Positions 17,856-26,961 are shown, counted from the stretch's first letter. The stretch is DNA of 64,000 bases from Variovorax sp. DXTD-1 (GCF_003984625.1 NZ_RWKH01000002.1:124001-188000); one strand, 5' to 3'. Notes: generated by a model from the sequence alone, not told the origin. Program-made: numbers and translations.

Positions 17856-18982
17856 GGTCGTAGGCCTTCTTGGCGAGGCCACTCCTCGGCCCACTTGGTC
17901 ATCAAGCGCTCGAACACTCTCGCCATCTCCGGGTCGAGGCCAGCGTAGAGCTTCGGCACGAACTCTTTGAGGTAGCGCTCGCGACAGTCTGGGAAGTTCT
18001 TCAGATAGAACGGCAGGTGGTTGCAGTCAATGATGTCTTCGACGACATTCTTGCGCATCGATGCGCCCCGCTTCAACCGGGACTGGTTTTCGAGCAGCCA
18101 GCGCTTGAACGAGCCAGCCCATTGTTGGCGGATGCTGTCCGCCGTGGTGGTGCGTTTGAACAGAACGAGAGCAGTCCTGCCGTTCTGGTACCACGACCAT
18201 TCACTATGCACGCTGCACGTCCAGCCGATGCAGCCGGCCATGTGCGCCGCTTCGGCGAACTTCGGCGGAAGGCCGTCATTTCCGACATAGGGCATTGACA
18301 CCATCGCGCTGCAATATTCCGCCCATTCAGGCTTGACCTTCCTGGTGAGCGGAAGCGACTCGTAGAACTTTCTGCGATGGTCAGAGCCAGGGAAATCCAC
18401 TTGGCCGCCTCGCTGGTTCTTGAGGCTACGGCCCCACCCCGGTAGGCATGCACCATGGTCAACGCCGATGCTCCAGCGCTTCACCATGTGCCTGTCCTCT
18501 GTTTCGCCATGGCCGAGGTCGAAGGCTGAAGAGAATTCGGCAGCGCACCAGGCGCGCAATGCATAGATGCGGTCCCACACGCGGTCAGGAGCCTTCTCAA
18601 GTTGGCGCAGCTCGGCAATCGATTCGAGATAGCGTGTGGAAGGGGCCGGGGAGTTCAGGACGGGGCCGAGCGTGAGGTCGTGTTGAACCGGATAACCAAG
18701 CTCCACCAAGCGGCGCTTGAGTTCGAGCAGCTCGAACATGTCGAATTCGAGTGCCCGCATCAATGCCGGCGGGTCGGCCTGAAGTGCCGCATGCGTTTTA
18801 AAGCCAAGCGAAGTCGCGATGGCTTCGCTCAGGTGCGCGGAACGTACATTGGGGAAGCGCGCCTGCAGCCGGTTCTTTAGGGCTCGCAGTGCGATATCGG
18901 GCGCGGGCTCGACAAAAGCGAGAGTACCCGGAATAGGAGATGCGCGAAGACTCGCGCGCGCAGCAGAGGTAGATTGGGCCAT
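17852..18982 (-). CDS. Hypothetical protein, coupled to the GNAT gene
   Basis: A 376-residue protein. The segment at about residues 30-70 (ALKNRLQARFPNV, then AIATSLGFKTHAALQ) resembles a small helical module in many unknown proteobacterial proteins, where a run like ALGF-x-(S/T)-W precedes the main domain. The rest is soluble with several Trp and Cys residues and no catalytic motif I can name. It is the first gene of a two-gene unit with the acetyltransferase (4-base overlap), so the two probably act together. Confidence 0.6.
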   Translation of the reverse strand: MAQSTSAARASLRASPIPGTLAFVEPAPDIALRALKNRLQARFPNVRSAHLSEAIATSLGFKTHAALQADPPALMRALEFDMFELLELKRRLVELGYPVQHDLTLGPVLNSPAPSTRYLESIAELRQLEKAPDRVWDRIYALRAWCAAEFSSAFDLGHGETEDRHMVKRWSIGVDHGACLPGWGRSLKNQRGGQVDFPGSDHRRKFYESLPLTRKVKPEWAEYCSAMVSMPYVGNDGLPPKFAEAAHMAGCIGWTCSVHSEWSWYQNGRTALVLFKRTTTADSIRQQWAGSFKRWLLENQSRLKRGASMRKNVVEDIIDCNHLPFYLKNFPDCRERYLKEFVPKLYAGLDPEMARVFERLMTKWAEEWPRQEGLRP

Positions 18983-19286
18983 GAAGGCACTCCTGTCATA
19001 GGTAAGACCAGCGTTCCTCGATTACGCGCCGGCCTCCGACGGAATGCGGATAGGCAAAGCGAATGGGTGACTTTCTTTCCGATTTAACCCGAGGACAGGT
19101 TGGGCCGGATGCCGATGTCCAGTATAGGAGAAACTGAGAAAAGAGTCTCCCAAAAGCGCGACTCTTGGGGCCCCGTTCACTTCGCCCTCGACCTGGGCCG
19201 AAGAACAGCCAAGAGGTGATGGCTAGTTGAAAACAGTCCACCGCGAGAGCTCGTCTAAACTGTGGCCGAGACCTGCGGGCAAACTC
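18983..19286. other. Intergenic region between divergent genes
   Basis: About 300 bases separate the 17852-18982 gene (minus) from the OST-HTH gene (plus). It should contain both promoters. A TTG at 19227 could extend the plus-strand gene into this region. No RNA gene or repeat was recognised. Confidence 0.4.
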
Positions 19287-20222
19287 ATGAAAGAGGGCAT
19301 GAGCATCGAACTACAGATTCAAGGACAAGGCTTGGCCGTCGAGCAAAGGCCAATTGATCCAGTTTCGACACTGCAGCGCGAGGTCCAGCGCAAACTCGGG
19401 CGCTGTCTGATCCGTCTTCAGCAGTACGAACGCTTGATGAAGGCGTTGGCCATTGATTTCGAGATCGCCGGCCCCTCCGATGAACTGATGGCCATCCGAC
19501 AGAAGCGCGGTGAGGTCGTCTCGCGCATGACGCTCGGACAGTTGGTCGCCGAACTGACCGGGACTTACCTGCAGCCGGAGCCGCCCGATACGGTCGAGCC
19601 CGAGTGGGGCCCAGCCGACTCCCAGCGTATCTGGTTTCGCATGCAGACACGGATGGCACTACAGCCGGAAGACTACGAACGCGTCGTGGCGGGACTGAAA
19701 GAACTCGTCGCGCTGCGCAACGAGCTCGTGCATCACTTCCTCGAACGATTCGACATCTGGTCTGAAGCTGGGTGCCATCACGCGGACGCGTACCTCGACG
19801 CTGGGATGGCGAAGGTCGACAGCCACTACGCCGAGTTGCGCCAATGGGCGATCACCATGGATCAAGCTCGCAGCGCAATGGGAGCATTCATGGCAAGCCC
19901 CGCATATACCGACTTGCTGTTTGATGGCATCCGCCCGGACGGGACTGTCGACTGGCCGACCTGCGGCATCGTGCGGCACTTGCGCACGGCCGAAACGGTG
20001 CTGGCCGTCGACGGGTGGGCAGACCTCGGCCAGGTCATAGAGCGAATGAACCTCATGCATCCTGAGCAGGCACTCAAGCGCTATGGCTGTACGACGTGGC
20101 GGCAGGTGCTGCACGAATCCAAGCAGTTCAAAATCCGCCGTGACCAAGGCTCAGCAGAGCGCCCAGGCCGCACGGAATTCCAGAGCCTCACGAAGCCACT
20201 ACAGTCCAGCGATATCAACTGA
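19287..20222 (+). CDS. OST-HTH/LOTUS-domain protein
   Basis: The 311-residue protein ends in a winged-helix segment with RYGCTTWRQVLHESKQFKI (about residues 270-288). It matches the end of OST-HTH/LOTUS domains, where bacterial members read RYG-x(2)-W-x-x-(V/L)-L-x(2)-S-x-x-F. LOTUS domains bind RNA (G-quadruplex RNA in studied eukaryotic and bacterial cases). The N-terminal 180 residues are helical, with an ALRNELVHHF motif seen in HEPN-like and related proteins. The frame is open from a TTG at 19227; ATG at 19287 or 19299 is more likely. The domain is a good call, the RNA target unknown. Confidence 0.7.
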   Translation: MKEGMSIELQIQGQGLAVEQRPIDPVSTLQREVQRKLGRCLIRLQQYERLMKALAIDFEIAGPSDELMAIRQKRGEVVSRMTLGQLVAELTGTYLQPEPPDTVEPEWGPADSQRIWFRMQTRMALQPEDYERVVAGLKELVALRNELVHHFLERFDIWSEAGCHHADAYLDAGMAKVDSHYAELRQWAITMDQARSAMGAFMASPAYTDLLFDGIRPDGTVDWPTCGIVRHLRTAETVLAVDGWADLGQVIERMNLMHPEQALKRYGCTTWRQVLHESKQFKIRRDQGSAERPGRTEFQSLTKPLQSSDIN

Positions 20223-20538
20223 TCATCTGGCGCGGATGCCAACGCCAGCTATGTCCGACCGTCTGATCCAAAGAAATCAAAGCCTGAAGCGGGCCTTGTG
20301 ACGGGTTGGTCCAATGCCAGAAAGGCAGGATTGTCCGCGCAAAACCATATGGATCTGGCGTTTGATGGTGGTCATCGCAGTTCCCGATGCTCATCGCCAG
20401 CATACGCACGGCTGGCGATGACAGTGGATCGTCGGCCTCACGCCGCGCGGCGACCGTGTAGCGAACGATCTTCAGAACCTGCTCGTCGACATCGGTTCCG
20501 ACACGCGGCAACGGCTCCAATGGCGTCGATTCGCTCAT
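20215..20538 (-). CDS. Small hypothetical protein
   Basis: A 107-residue frame convergent with the OST-HTH gene and overlapping its end by 8 bases. There is no signal peptide, membrane segment or motif that I recognise. The composition is acidic and proline-rich at the N-terminus, with a Trp-rich C-terminal end. It is plausible as a real accessory gene because it fills the space between its neighbours, but no strong ribosome site precedes the ATG. Confidence 0.4.
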   Translation of the reverse strand: MSESTPLEPLPRVGTDVDEQVLKIVRYTVAARREADDPLSSPAVRMLAMSIGNCDDHHQTPDPYGFARTILPFWHWTNPSQGPLQALISLDQTVGHSWRWHPRQMIS

Positions 20539-20605
20539 TGCGAAAATCCTGTGCGATGTATTCGAGGAGGGTGATGCAGGTAGGGTTCAGGCTCCCCTAC
20601 CTGCC

Positions 20606-21439
20606 CTACGAGGCCCCTATCTTGCCTGCCAAGCTTGCCGCATAGGCAAACAGGCGGCCTTTGGCCTTCCGGGGTTTGCAGTAGCCGTAACACGCGTCGT
20701 ACAAGATCGAGAGCGGCACCAGCGCCGTCAACAACTCCTGCTCCGTCGCATCCGCAGGAAATTCCTTGAAGATGGAAATGTGGTTCTCATCGTCGCTTTC
20801 GACTTCAGCGTAGCGGCTCAGACATTCGAAAGCCGCGCCAGCGCGCTCCCCTTTTGATTGCGCCACACCAGTAGCGGTCGTTACTTGCAGGCCCGGCACC
20901 TCCAGCAGGCGTTCGACCAACCGCCGATGATCGGCCACCAAGTGGAGCAATGCTAATCGCTCTCGCCGGCCCCATGCCGAAAACTCAATCGTCAGATGCG
21001 AATTTGAGCGAACAGGCTCACGCCCCGGAAAGGCCTGCGGATAGCCTCGGCAGAACATCAAACTCAATTCAATGCCGCAGGCATCTGGCCCAGTCGGATT
21101 GGCGGGCCTCGGAATAGGGCTACCGATCTTCACGAAATAGTCATCGGGTGGACGCAGCCTGTATTCACCCATGACAACAAGCCGCGCTGTCGACAACAGC
21201 AACTCTTGAACTGACTCTTTGAGCAAACGTGCAGGAATAACGGGCTTTGCAGCAGCAAACAAGCTGCCACCTACATCGGCCATGCCCTGCCACAGATGCA
21301 AATTCTTTATTTGATCATTGGCTGGATCATCAAAGATATGGATCGACCCATCGCCCGCATGGTCAGTTGATCGATCGCTTTGAGCATCAAGCGCTCGCGG
21401 ATGAGCCTCTAATTCATTCAATATCGATGCGACAAGCAC
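20606..21439 (-). CDS. Hypothetical protein (GTG start)
   Basis: A 277-residue protein. The first codon is GTG at 21439, supported by a GGGAG site 6 bases upstream, which decides the start. The protein is soluble, with helices in the N-terminal third and a C-terminal ILYDACYGYCKPRKAKG segment with two close Cys residues. No family is recognised. It lies at the left of the region preceding the primase module and is transcribed away from it. Confidence 0.55.
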   Translation of the reverse strand: MLVASILNELEAHPRALDAQSDRSTDHAGDGSIHIFDDPANDQIKNLHLWQGMADVGGSLFAAAKPVIPARLLKESVQELLLSTARLVVMGEYRLRPPDDYFVKIGSPIPRPANPTGPDACGIELSLMFCRGYPQAFPGREPVRSNSHLTIEFSAWGRRERLALLHLVADHRRLVERLLEVPGLQVTTATGVAQSKGERAGAAFECLSRYAEVESDDENHISIFKEFPADATEQELLTALVPLSILYDACYGYCKPRKAKGRLFAYAASLAGKIGAS

Positions 21440-22092
21440 TTAAGACTCCCTTTGGATCGAAATAGATAGGACAGATGATCACGAAGATCGACCGAAAAAT
21501 AGAACAACGCTGATGCAAATAGATAAAATCAGGCCAAATTCCTTTGGCCAATCATCGATCCATCACTCTCTGAGGACAATCGATCCTCATGCTCGGCTAC
21601 CACCTGACAGTCTTGATCCTACAACTGCCAAACGACAACCGACAGAACCTCCACAACACACGCAATCAAGATGAAACTGATCTATCTGATGAATAACTGA
21701 GAGCACCGAGGAAACACTGAAAATGGGTCAAAAACACAGAGATTCTGGGCATTCGAGACACACCACAGCACCTCGTCTACCGTTGATCTGATCCCCCTTT
21801 CCTCCCTCTCACCCCGATGTAGAGGTATGTAGGCAGTGTAGGCAACTTGGAGGTGTTGGGGCAGCCTAGGCTAGGGTTGTATGCTTTTTAAAGAATTACA
21901 AAAAAAGCCTACACTGCCTACACACCACACGGGTTCCCCCACCTCTCCTCGGGAAAGGGAGGCAGACGCAATCAGAAGAGCACATACATCATCACCCCTA
22001 TCGTAAAAAACGACTCTATAAAAACTTCCGTTTTATCGATCCTAGCGCACGACTTCTCTCAAGTAGCGCTTTCCCAATCTCAACAATCAACA
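21440..22092. other. AT-rich non-coding region, candidate replication origin
   Basis: About 650 bases with no supported gene and an abrupt drop in GC relative to the chromosome. It contains repeated TGTAGGC units, a perfect 16-base inverted repeat and a central palindrome, described separately. It directly precedes the lysine-rich protein, AlpA-like regulator and P4-type primase. An origin or control region for a satellite-like element is the natural reading, but this is inference. Confidence 0.45.
21828..21922. repeat. 16-base perfect inverted repeat built of TGTAGGC iterons
   Basis: The left arm (21828-21843) contains TGTAGGC twice at 9-base period. The right arm (21907-21922) is its exact reverse complement. 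Between them lies the 10-base palindrome AGCCTAGGCT (21863-21872) and an AT-rich run. Iterated, inverted short repeats next to an alpha-type primase gene are what the P4 origin and its cis replication region look like in principle. The sequence itself is not that of P4. Protein binding here is inferred. Confidence 0.6.
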
Positions 22093-22875
22093 ATGAAAAA
22101 AGACACCAGCCTTGAAACCTCGGTTAATCAAAAGAAGGTTTCGGCCGCCAAAAATATAGACAAAGAGGACAAGGAGAATAAAGAAAAGAAGGCTTCGTCA
22201 GATCAGTCAGCCTCAAAAGCCGACGCCAAGGAGGCGGCGCAGAAAAAGATGCGCGATGACTTCAGCCTTCGGCTTGTCAATTTTCACGGCCTGCGGTGCA
22301 TGAAGATGTGGGTCATTGTGATGATCAGCTTGGGCCGCCTTCCTTTTAGCGATTTGCGCGATTCGTTGAAGGAAAATGACAAGAAATTCAATAACGATTA
22401 CAAGCGTCGCATTCGATTTTTGAAGGGAAGACTCACCACCCACCCTGAAACTGGCTTGGCGCTTTCGCTCCCCTACTATCCCGGAACTGACGCCGACACC
22501 CTTTTGGATAATCGGTACTTGGATGTTGTCAGTGCTTTTGAAGTGCTGCGCGAAAAATACAAAGAAGATATTCCGGAAGAAGTACATGAACTGGAAAAAT
22601 CGGTCAAGCACATCCCCCTTCCTTCGAGCGCGCATGATGAGATTCCGGAAAACAAGAAAGCCAAGCGCGATCAGGCAAAAACCATTGCGGCTCTGATGAA
22701 TCAAAACATGCAGACGCTTTTTGTTCAACTGGTGGTCGATAAGTATGGAACCCTGACCGCCAAGACGATGGGTGGCATTGCCGACGTGATGGCCAAGGAC
22801 CTCAAGGTGACCGGTCTGAAATTGGATGCGATCAAAACACAGCTGCGACTGGCGCTGAGCGGCGACTACGAATAA
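22093..22875 (+). CDS. Hypothetical protein with charged lysine-rich N-terminus
   Basis: A 260-residue protein. Residues 1-50 are a disordered Lys/Glu/Asp/Ala-rich tail; the rest is helical with a YKRRIRFLKGRL basic patch. No catalytic motif is visible. AT content is higher than in the neighbours, as expected of recently acquired DNA. It lies between the iteron region and the AlpA-like gene and ends in a clear terminator at 22904-22935, so it is its own transcription unit. It could be an origin-binding or accessory replication protein, but only position suggests this. Confidence 0.6.
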   Translation: MKKDTSLETSVNQKKVSAAKNIDKEDKENKEKKASSDQSASKADAKEAAQKKMRDDFSLRLVNFHGLRCMKMWVIVMISLGRLPFSDLRDSLKENDKKFNNDYKRRIRFLKGRLTTHPETGLALSLPYYPGTDADTLLDNRYLDVVSAFEVLREKYKEDIPEEVHELEKSVKHIPLPSSAHDEIPENKKAKRDQAKTIAALMNQNMQTLFVQLVVDKYGTLTAKTMGGIADVMAKDLKVTGLKLDAIKTQLRLALSGDYE

Positions 22876-22903
22876 AACCAAGCATATTGAAGCGTTGCTG
22901 TCA

Positions 22904-22935
22904 AACGGAGCCCAGGAGGCTCCGTTCCTCTTTTT
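22904..22935 (+). terminator. Rho-independent terminator
   Basis: A perfect 9-base stem (AACGGAGCC / GGCTCCGTT) with a 5-base loop, followed by CCTCTTTTT. It lies just after the gene ending at 22875 and before the AlpA-like gene. Confidence 0.8.
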
Positions 22936-23000
22936 GAGGGCCAGAACTCAGGCTCCGGGTTTCCAGCACTTTGCTGGTTTTCAAAACCCAAGGAACCCCA

Positions 23001-23432
23001 ATGGCATTGCCCTACCCAACGACGTCGCCGCACGCGATGTCCTCTCCCCAGACGCTGCTGCAGGCGATGTCGCCTGCGCAAGACTTGCAGCACGCAATGC
23101 AATCTCCCCAGCCCCCGCTTCGCCCGGTGCCGCCACCGATGGCATCGCGCGATGAGCGAGTGATGGACCTCGTCCTCGAAGCAAAGTCTCTAGCCCTCAT
23201 GCGCCGACCCAAGGTCCTGGCCCTCACCGGCTGGAGCAAGTCCACCCTCGCAAATCGCGTGGATGCGGGCGACTTCCCCGCCCCCGTTCCTAGCGGCCCG
23301 CGCACGGTCGGCTGGGTCGAGGCCGAGGTTATCGCTTGGCTCGAAGCCCGCATCCGTGAGCGTGATGCCCGCATCGAAAAGCAAAAGGCCTTCGACCAGA
23401 ACACTCAAGGCATGCGAGGTGCGCACGCATGA
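23001..23432 (+). CDS. AlpA-like HTH regulator of the primase operon
   Basis: A 143-residue protein. The C-terminal half (about residues 60-120) is an AlpA/MerR-like winged helix: RRPKVLALTGWSKSTLANRV, then FPAPVP and RTVGWVEAEVIAWLEARI. This is the usual AlpA layout of helix-turn-helix plus the G-W-x(4)-V-x-x-W signature. The N-terminal 50 residues are an unusual Pro/Met/Ser/Gln-rich repeat (variants of AMSSPQ and AMSPAQ). The start at 23001 has AAGGA 6 bases upstream. The stop overlaps the primase start by 4 bases (ATGA). In P4-like elements AlpA proteins control integrase or excision; here it likely controls the replication operon. Confidence 0.78.
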   Translation: MALPYPTTSPHAMSSPQTLLQAMSPAQDLQHAMQSPQPPLRPVPPPMASRDERVMDLVLEAKSLALMRRPKVLALTGWSKSTLANRVDAGDFPAPVPSGPRTVGWVEAEVIAWLEARIRERDARIEKQKAFDQNTQGMRGAHA

Positions 23433-25753
23433 GCCGAGCATCCCGTCACAAAGTGCTGCTCGATCCCGAAGTCAAGGGCTCGCGCAGCAAGTTCAAGCAG
23501 TTCTTCCATGGCAAGGACCCGGCGCACTACGCAGTCTTCGACAAGGGCGAGGTCAAGACCGCACAGACGCACTACGGTCGATTGACCAAGGAGTTCGACA
23601 AGCACATCGTCGAAGCCAACGCCGATGGACTGAGCGTGTGCATGGCGATCAACAGCAGCCGCAAGGGCAAGCGCGTCAAGGACAACTTCTTCAAGGTCAA
23701 CGCCGTCTTCATCGACAAAGACAAGGGCGACCTGACGAGGAAGGATCTGCTTGCCCTCCGCGTGCCGCCGCATTTGATTGTGCGCAGCTCGAAGAACAAG
23801 TTCCATGCGTACTGGCTGGTTGCCGATTGCCCAGTTTGGGCCTTCCCCTTCGTGCAGAAGGCCCTGGCCGCGCGCTTCGGCACCGACATCAGTGTGAGCG
23901 ACATTGGCCGTGCCATGCGCATGGCGGGAACATTCAACCCGAAGTACCCCGACACGAAGCCAGCGGAGATCGTGTACATGGCGAAGAATCCCAAGCCGCT
24001 GGCGCTGCGGACACTCATCGACGGATTGGGTCTGAAGCTTGACGCCGAGACGTTGAAGAAGTTGGGCGCAATGAAAGCGAACGCGGCCAACGAAGATACG
24101 CCGCCTTCCGCGACCAGCATCCCCCTGGCGCCACCGCCCGATGCCAGCGTCCGGCACAAGCTGGAACGCGAACGCATCGTCGCTGCGTTGGCCGTAATCC
24201 CGGCTGACGACCGCAATACCTGGATGCGTGTCGGCATGGCCCTGCATAGCTGGGACGCCTTGGAAGCCGGATTCCCTGTCTGGGACGACTGGTCCCGCAA
24301 GTCGACCAAGCACGATCCCGAAACCCAGCGCAGCACCTGGAAGGCCTTCAAGCTGGGTGGCGGCGTGACGCTGGGCACGCTGTTCCATCTTGCGAAGCTG
24401 GAACAAGAACAAGCGCCCGACGAGAAGCGCGGCTTCGACGAAGCGTCGCTGGCCGAGCAGTTCTGCCAGTTGCACAGTGACACGCTGCGCTACGACCCCA
24501 AGGCGGTCCAATGGTTTGCGTTCGACGGCACGATCTGGGAGCCGAGTACACACCGCCCCCAGATGGCGGCGCGCGAAATGGTGGCAACGCTGAAGCTGGC
24601 GCGCGGCGGCGGCCTGGCCGACGGGCTGCGCAGTTTCGGCACGGCCACCGGGCTGAGAGCCATCGTGAAGCACGCAGAGCTGCTACCGGGCATGCTCATC
24701 GACGCCAGCACCTTCGACAGCAACCCCGACCTGCTGGCTGTCAAGGATGGCGTGGTCAACCTGCACACTGGCCACTGGCGTGCGGCCACTCCCGCCGATG
24801 GCATGTCGTTCCGCGCCCCGGTGGCCTACGACCCGACGGCCACCTGCCCGCTGTGGGACGGGTTCATCCGGGGAGTGGTTTGCGATGACAAGGAATTCGC
24901 GCGGTACTTGCGGCGCCTTCTGGGCTATTCACTGTTCGGGCACGCGAAAGAACAGATCTTCTTCTTGGTGATCGGCCCGGGCGGCAACGGCAAGGGCGTG
25001 CTGATGCGCACGATCAAGGCGGTGCTGGACCAGTACGCGCACGCGATCGCGCCGAACGTGCTGTCGCGGGCGTACTCGGGCAACCCCAATTCGCCGAGCC
25101 CGGCGCTGGCGCCGCTGCAACGGGCACGGTTCGTGGCGTGCACGGAGTTGTCCGGTGGTGGTCTGGACGAGGCCTTCGTGAAGCAATTCGCGGGTGGCGA
25201 CCAGTTGTCGGCTCGCCCCAACTACGGCGAGCTGGTGACGTTCACCCCTCCCGGCAAGTTGTGGCTGTCGACGAACAAGATGCCCGAAATTGAGGCCGGT
25301 GACCAGGCGATGTGGCGCCGCCTGGTGCCGTTGCCGTTCACGGCCAACTTCCGCGGCAAGAACGCCGACACCGACTTGGAGGCCAAGCTGGAGAAAGAGC
25401 ACCCGGGCATCCTGATATGGCTGCTGCGCGGTGCCGCCGAGTACGCACGCGAAGGCTTGGGCGAATGCAAGGCCGTGCGCGATTGCCGCAAGACCCTGAA
25501 GGCCAGCGCTGACTCAGTGCAGGCGTGGATCGACGAATGCTGCCGGTCCGATGCCGATGGCCGCATTCGCGCCGGTGATGCTTACGACAGCTACGCCCGG
25601 TACACCCGGGGGGCCAAGCACAAGCCGCTTTCGAACAAGGAGTTTCCGCAGCGCATGGAGAAGAAGGATTTCGCACACAAGCGCCGCAGCAGCGGCAGCT
25701 TCTTCGAGGGCCTTCGCCTCGTGACCCCGATCCCGGGCCGACAGAACGGCTAA
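23429..25753 (+). CDS. P4-type primase-helicase
   Basis: The 774-residue replication protein of a phage-satellite or integrative element. The N-terminal part is a RepB-like primase with the metal-binding FIDKD (D96, D98) and HLIVRSSKNKFHAYWLV. A PriCT-2 linker follows at about residues 235-300 (ERIVAALAVIP, then TWMRVGMALHSW). The C-terminal D5/SF3 helicase domain has Walker A GPGGNGKG (K522) and downstream Walker B and sensor strands (FVACTELSGGGLDEAF, LWLSTNKMP). It is translationally coupled to the AlpA-like gene. Synthesis of primers and origin unwinding are known for the family; the origin at 21.8 kb is inferred. Confidence 0.9.
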   Translation: MSRASRHKVLLDPEVKGSRSKFKQFFHGKDPAHYAVFDKGEVKTAQTHYGRLTKEFDKHIVEANADGLSVCMAINSSRKGKRVKDNFFKVNAVFIDKDKGDLTRKDLLALRVPPHLIVRSSKNKFHAYWLVADCPVWAFPFVQKALAARFGTDISVSDIGRAMRMAGTFNPKYPDTKPAEIVYMAKNPKPLALRTLIDGLGLKLDAETLKKLGAMKANAANEDTPPSATSIPLAPPPDASVRHKLERERIVAALAVIPADDRNTWMRVGMALHSWDALEAGFPVWDDWSRKSTKHDPETQRSTWKAFKLGGGVTLGTLFHLAKLEQEQAPDEKRGFDEASLAEQFCQLHSDTLRYDPKAVQWFAFDGTIWEPSTHRPQMAAREMVATLKLARGGGLADGLRSFGTATGLRAIVKHAELLPGMLIDASTFDSNPDLLAVKDGVVNLHTGHWRAATPADGMSFRAPVAYDPTATCPLWDGFIRGVVCDDKEFARYLRRLLGYSLFGHAKEQIFFLVIGPGGNGKGVLMRTIKAVLDQYAHAIAPNVLSRAYSGNPNSPSPALAPLQRARFVACTELSGGGLDEAFVKQFAGGDQLSARPNYGELVTFTPPGKLWLSTNKMPEIEAGDQAMWRRLVPLPFTANFRGKNADTDLEAKLEKEHPGILIWLLRGAAEYAREGLGECKAVRDCRKTLKASADSVQAWIDECCRSDADGRIRAGDAYDSYARYTRGAKHKPLSNKEFPQRMEKKDFAHKRRSSGSFFEGLRLVTPIPGRQNG

Positions 25754-25766
25754 GGAGCAGGTAAAC

Positions 25767-25997
25767 ATGCCCCGCTCGGTTGGTGCAATGCCGACCAGGG
25801 CGGGGGCCGGCCCTATTCCATCCCCGACCATCGACATCGCACAGCCCCTCGGTAGGCCGCGCAATGGCCTGCGCAACCCCATGCCTGTCGCAGATCTCGC
25901 GGCTGAATCCTCTAAGTTCTTCTCGAGTATTCTTCGCAGGAAGCAGGACGCCGATTGGCGCTCATGCCATGTCTATTTGAGCTCGACGCCAATATAG
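25767..25997 (+). CDS. Small hypothetical ORF after the primase
   Basis: A 76-residue frame begins 13 bases after the primase stop, behind a GGAG-containing purine-rich stretch, so it could be the last gene of that operon. It is Pro/Ala/Arg-rich at the N-terminus with no known motif. It overlaps the end of the AbiTii gene by 25 bases on the opposite strand, so its C-terminus may be a truncation from an insertion there. Support is limited. Confidence 0.35.
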   Translation: MPRSVGAMPTRAGAGPIPSPTIDIAQPLGRPRNGLRNPMPVADLAAESSKFFSSILRRKQDADWRSCHVYLSSTPI

Positions 25998-26902
25998 CCC
26001 GCGACCAACGGAGGAAGTACCTTCCCCGCAGTTTCTAGCGAGGTCGTCCAAAGCCCTGACGCCACCTTCAAAACCGCAGCGCCCAGCCACTGCTTAACTT
26101 TCGGACCGAGGCCGGAATTCGGCGCAGCACCCTCTGCGGAATCTTGTGTGATGGCCTCGTGCAACTTCGCAATGTCGCTTACCGGTACACCATGAGAGAC
26201 CAGTTCCTTGTCAAGAGCCGCCTTGTCGCCCTGGCCGATCACAACATGCTGCGATACGTGGTGGCTGGCATTCGCTATTGCCCCCACTGAACCGTAGATC
26301 GTCGTGTTGAAGGTCTGCTTCAACTCCTGCGGGGAGGCGAGTTTGGGGTCGGGATTTTCGGCAGACATGAGTTCAGGATGAAGACGTTGCAATTCGAGAG
26401 TGAAATCGAGCACGCGGGTTTTCACCGCATCCAGAATTCCCTTCATCGCGCCGACAGAAAGCAGCTTCCATGCTTGAACGCAATGCATGTTCTCATACAT
26501 GTCTTCACCAAAGAGCGCGATTGCTTCTGAAGGCCACGGCAGGGTCAATGTCGATGATCCCTCTGCGCTCGCGATTGTCGCCTGAATAGAACTTACACCT
26601 TGCGAGATCGTCGCGTATCGAAACTTTTCCCGAAACTTTTCGGGCAGGCAGTGAATGGGAATATCCGCATTTCTCAGCCCACTCCCGAAGGGGCCTGAGA
26701 AATGCCCTTTCGACGTGGTGCGAATTCGCCTGTAGTCGGGCAACTCGTCGGAATCGTCATAGCCATTGAGTTCACAACCAACCCAGTCAACCAATTCCGC
26801 AGATGCCACTTGTGCCCCGAAGACTTTGCACTGCCGAAGCAGCGTCGCAACATCACAGTCTTTGTCCAGAGTGCTGTCTTGAATACGTTTGAGAAGGCTC
26901 AT
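25973..26902 (-). CDS. AbiTii-domain protein (abortive-infection type)
   Basis: A 309-residue protein starting MSLLKRIQDS. The N-terminal 60 residues, with DCDVATLLRQCKVFG, then L-x-DWV-x-x-ELNGY and LPDYR, match the AbiTii domain found in predicted phage-defence proteins. The frame is open upstream to 27193, but that extension is Arg/Cys/Pro-rich and non-protein-like, so the ATG at 26902 was chosen. The C-terminus (about residues 270-309) is hydrophobic and may be a membrane or pore segment, which fits an effector. It is divergent from the CoiA-like gene, 59 bases apart. Domain call is good; anti-phage activity is not shown here. Confidence 0.78.
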   Translation of the reverse strand: MSLLKRIQDSTLDKDCDVATLLRQCKVFGAQVASAELVDWVGCELNGYDDSDELPDYRRIRTTSKGHFSGPFGSGLRNADIPIHCLPEKFREKFRYATISQGVSSIQATIASAEGSSTLTLPWPSEAIALFGEDMYENMHCVQAWKLLSVGAMKGILDAVKTRVLDFTLELQRLHPELMSAENPDPKLASPQELKQTFNTTIYGSVGAIANASHHVSQHVVIGQGDKAALDKELVSHGVPVSDIAKLHEAITQDSAEGAAPNSGLGPKVKQWLGAAVLKVASGLWTTSLETAGKVLPPLVAGYIGVELK

Positions 26903-26961
26903 ATCGGCAAGTCTACCCGGCGCAAAGCGTCGATTTTTGCAAGTACGGCTATAAACGAGGC

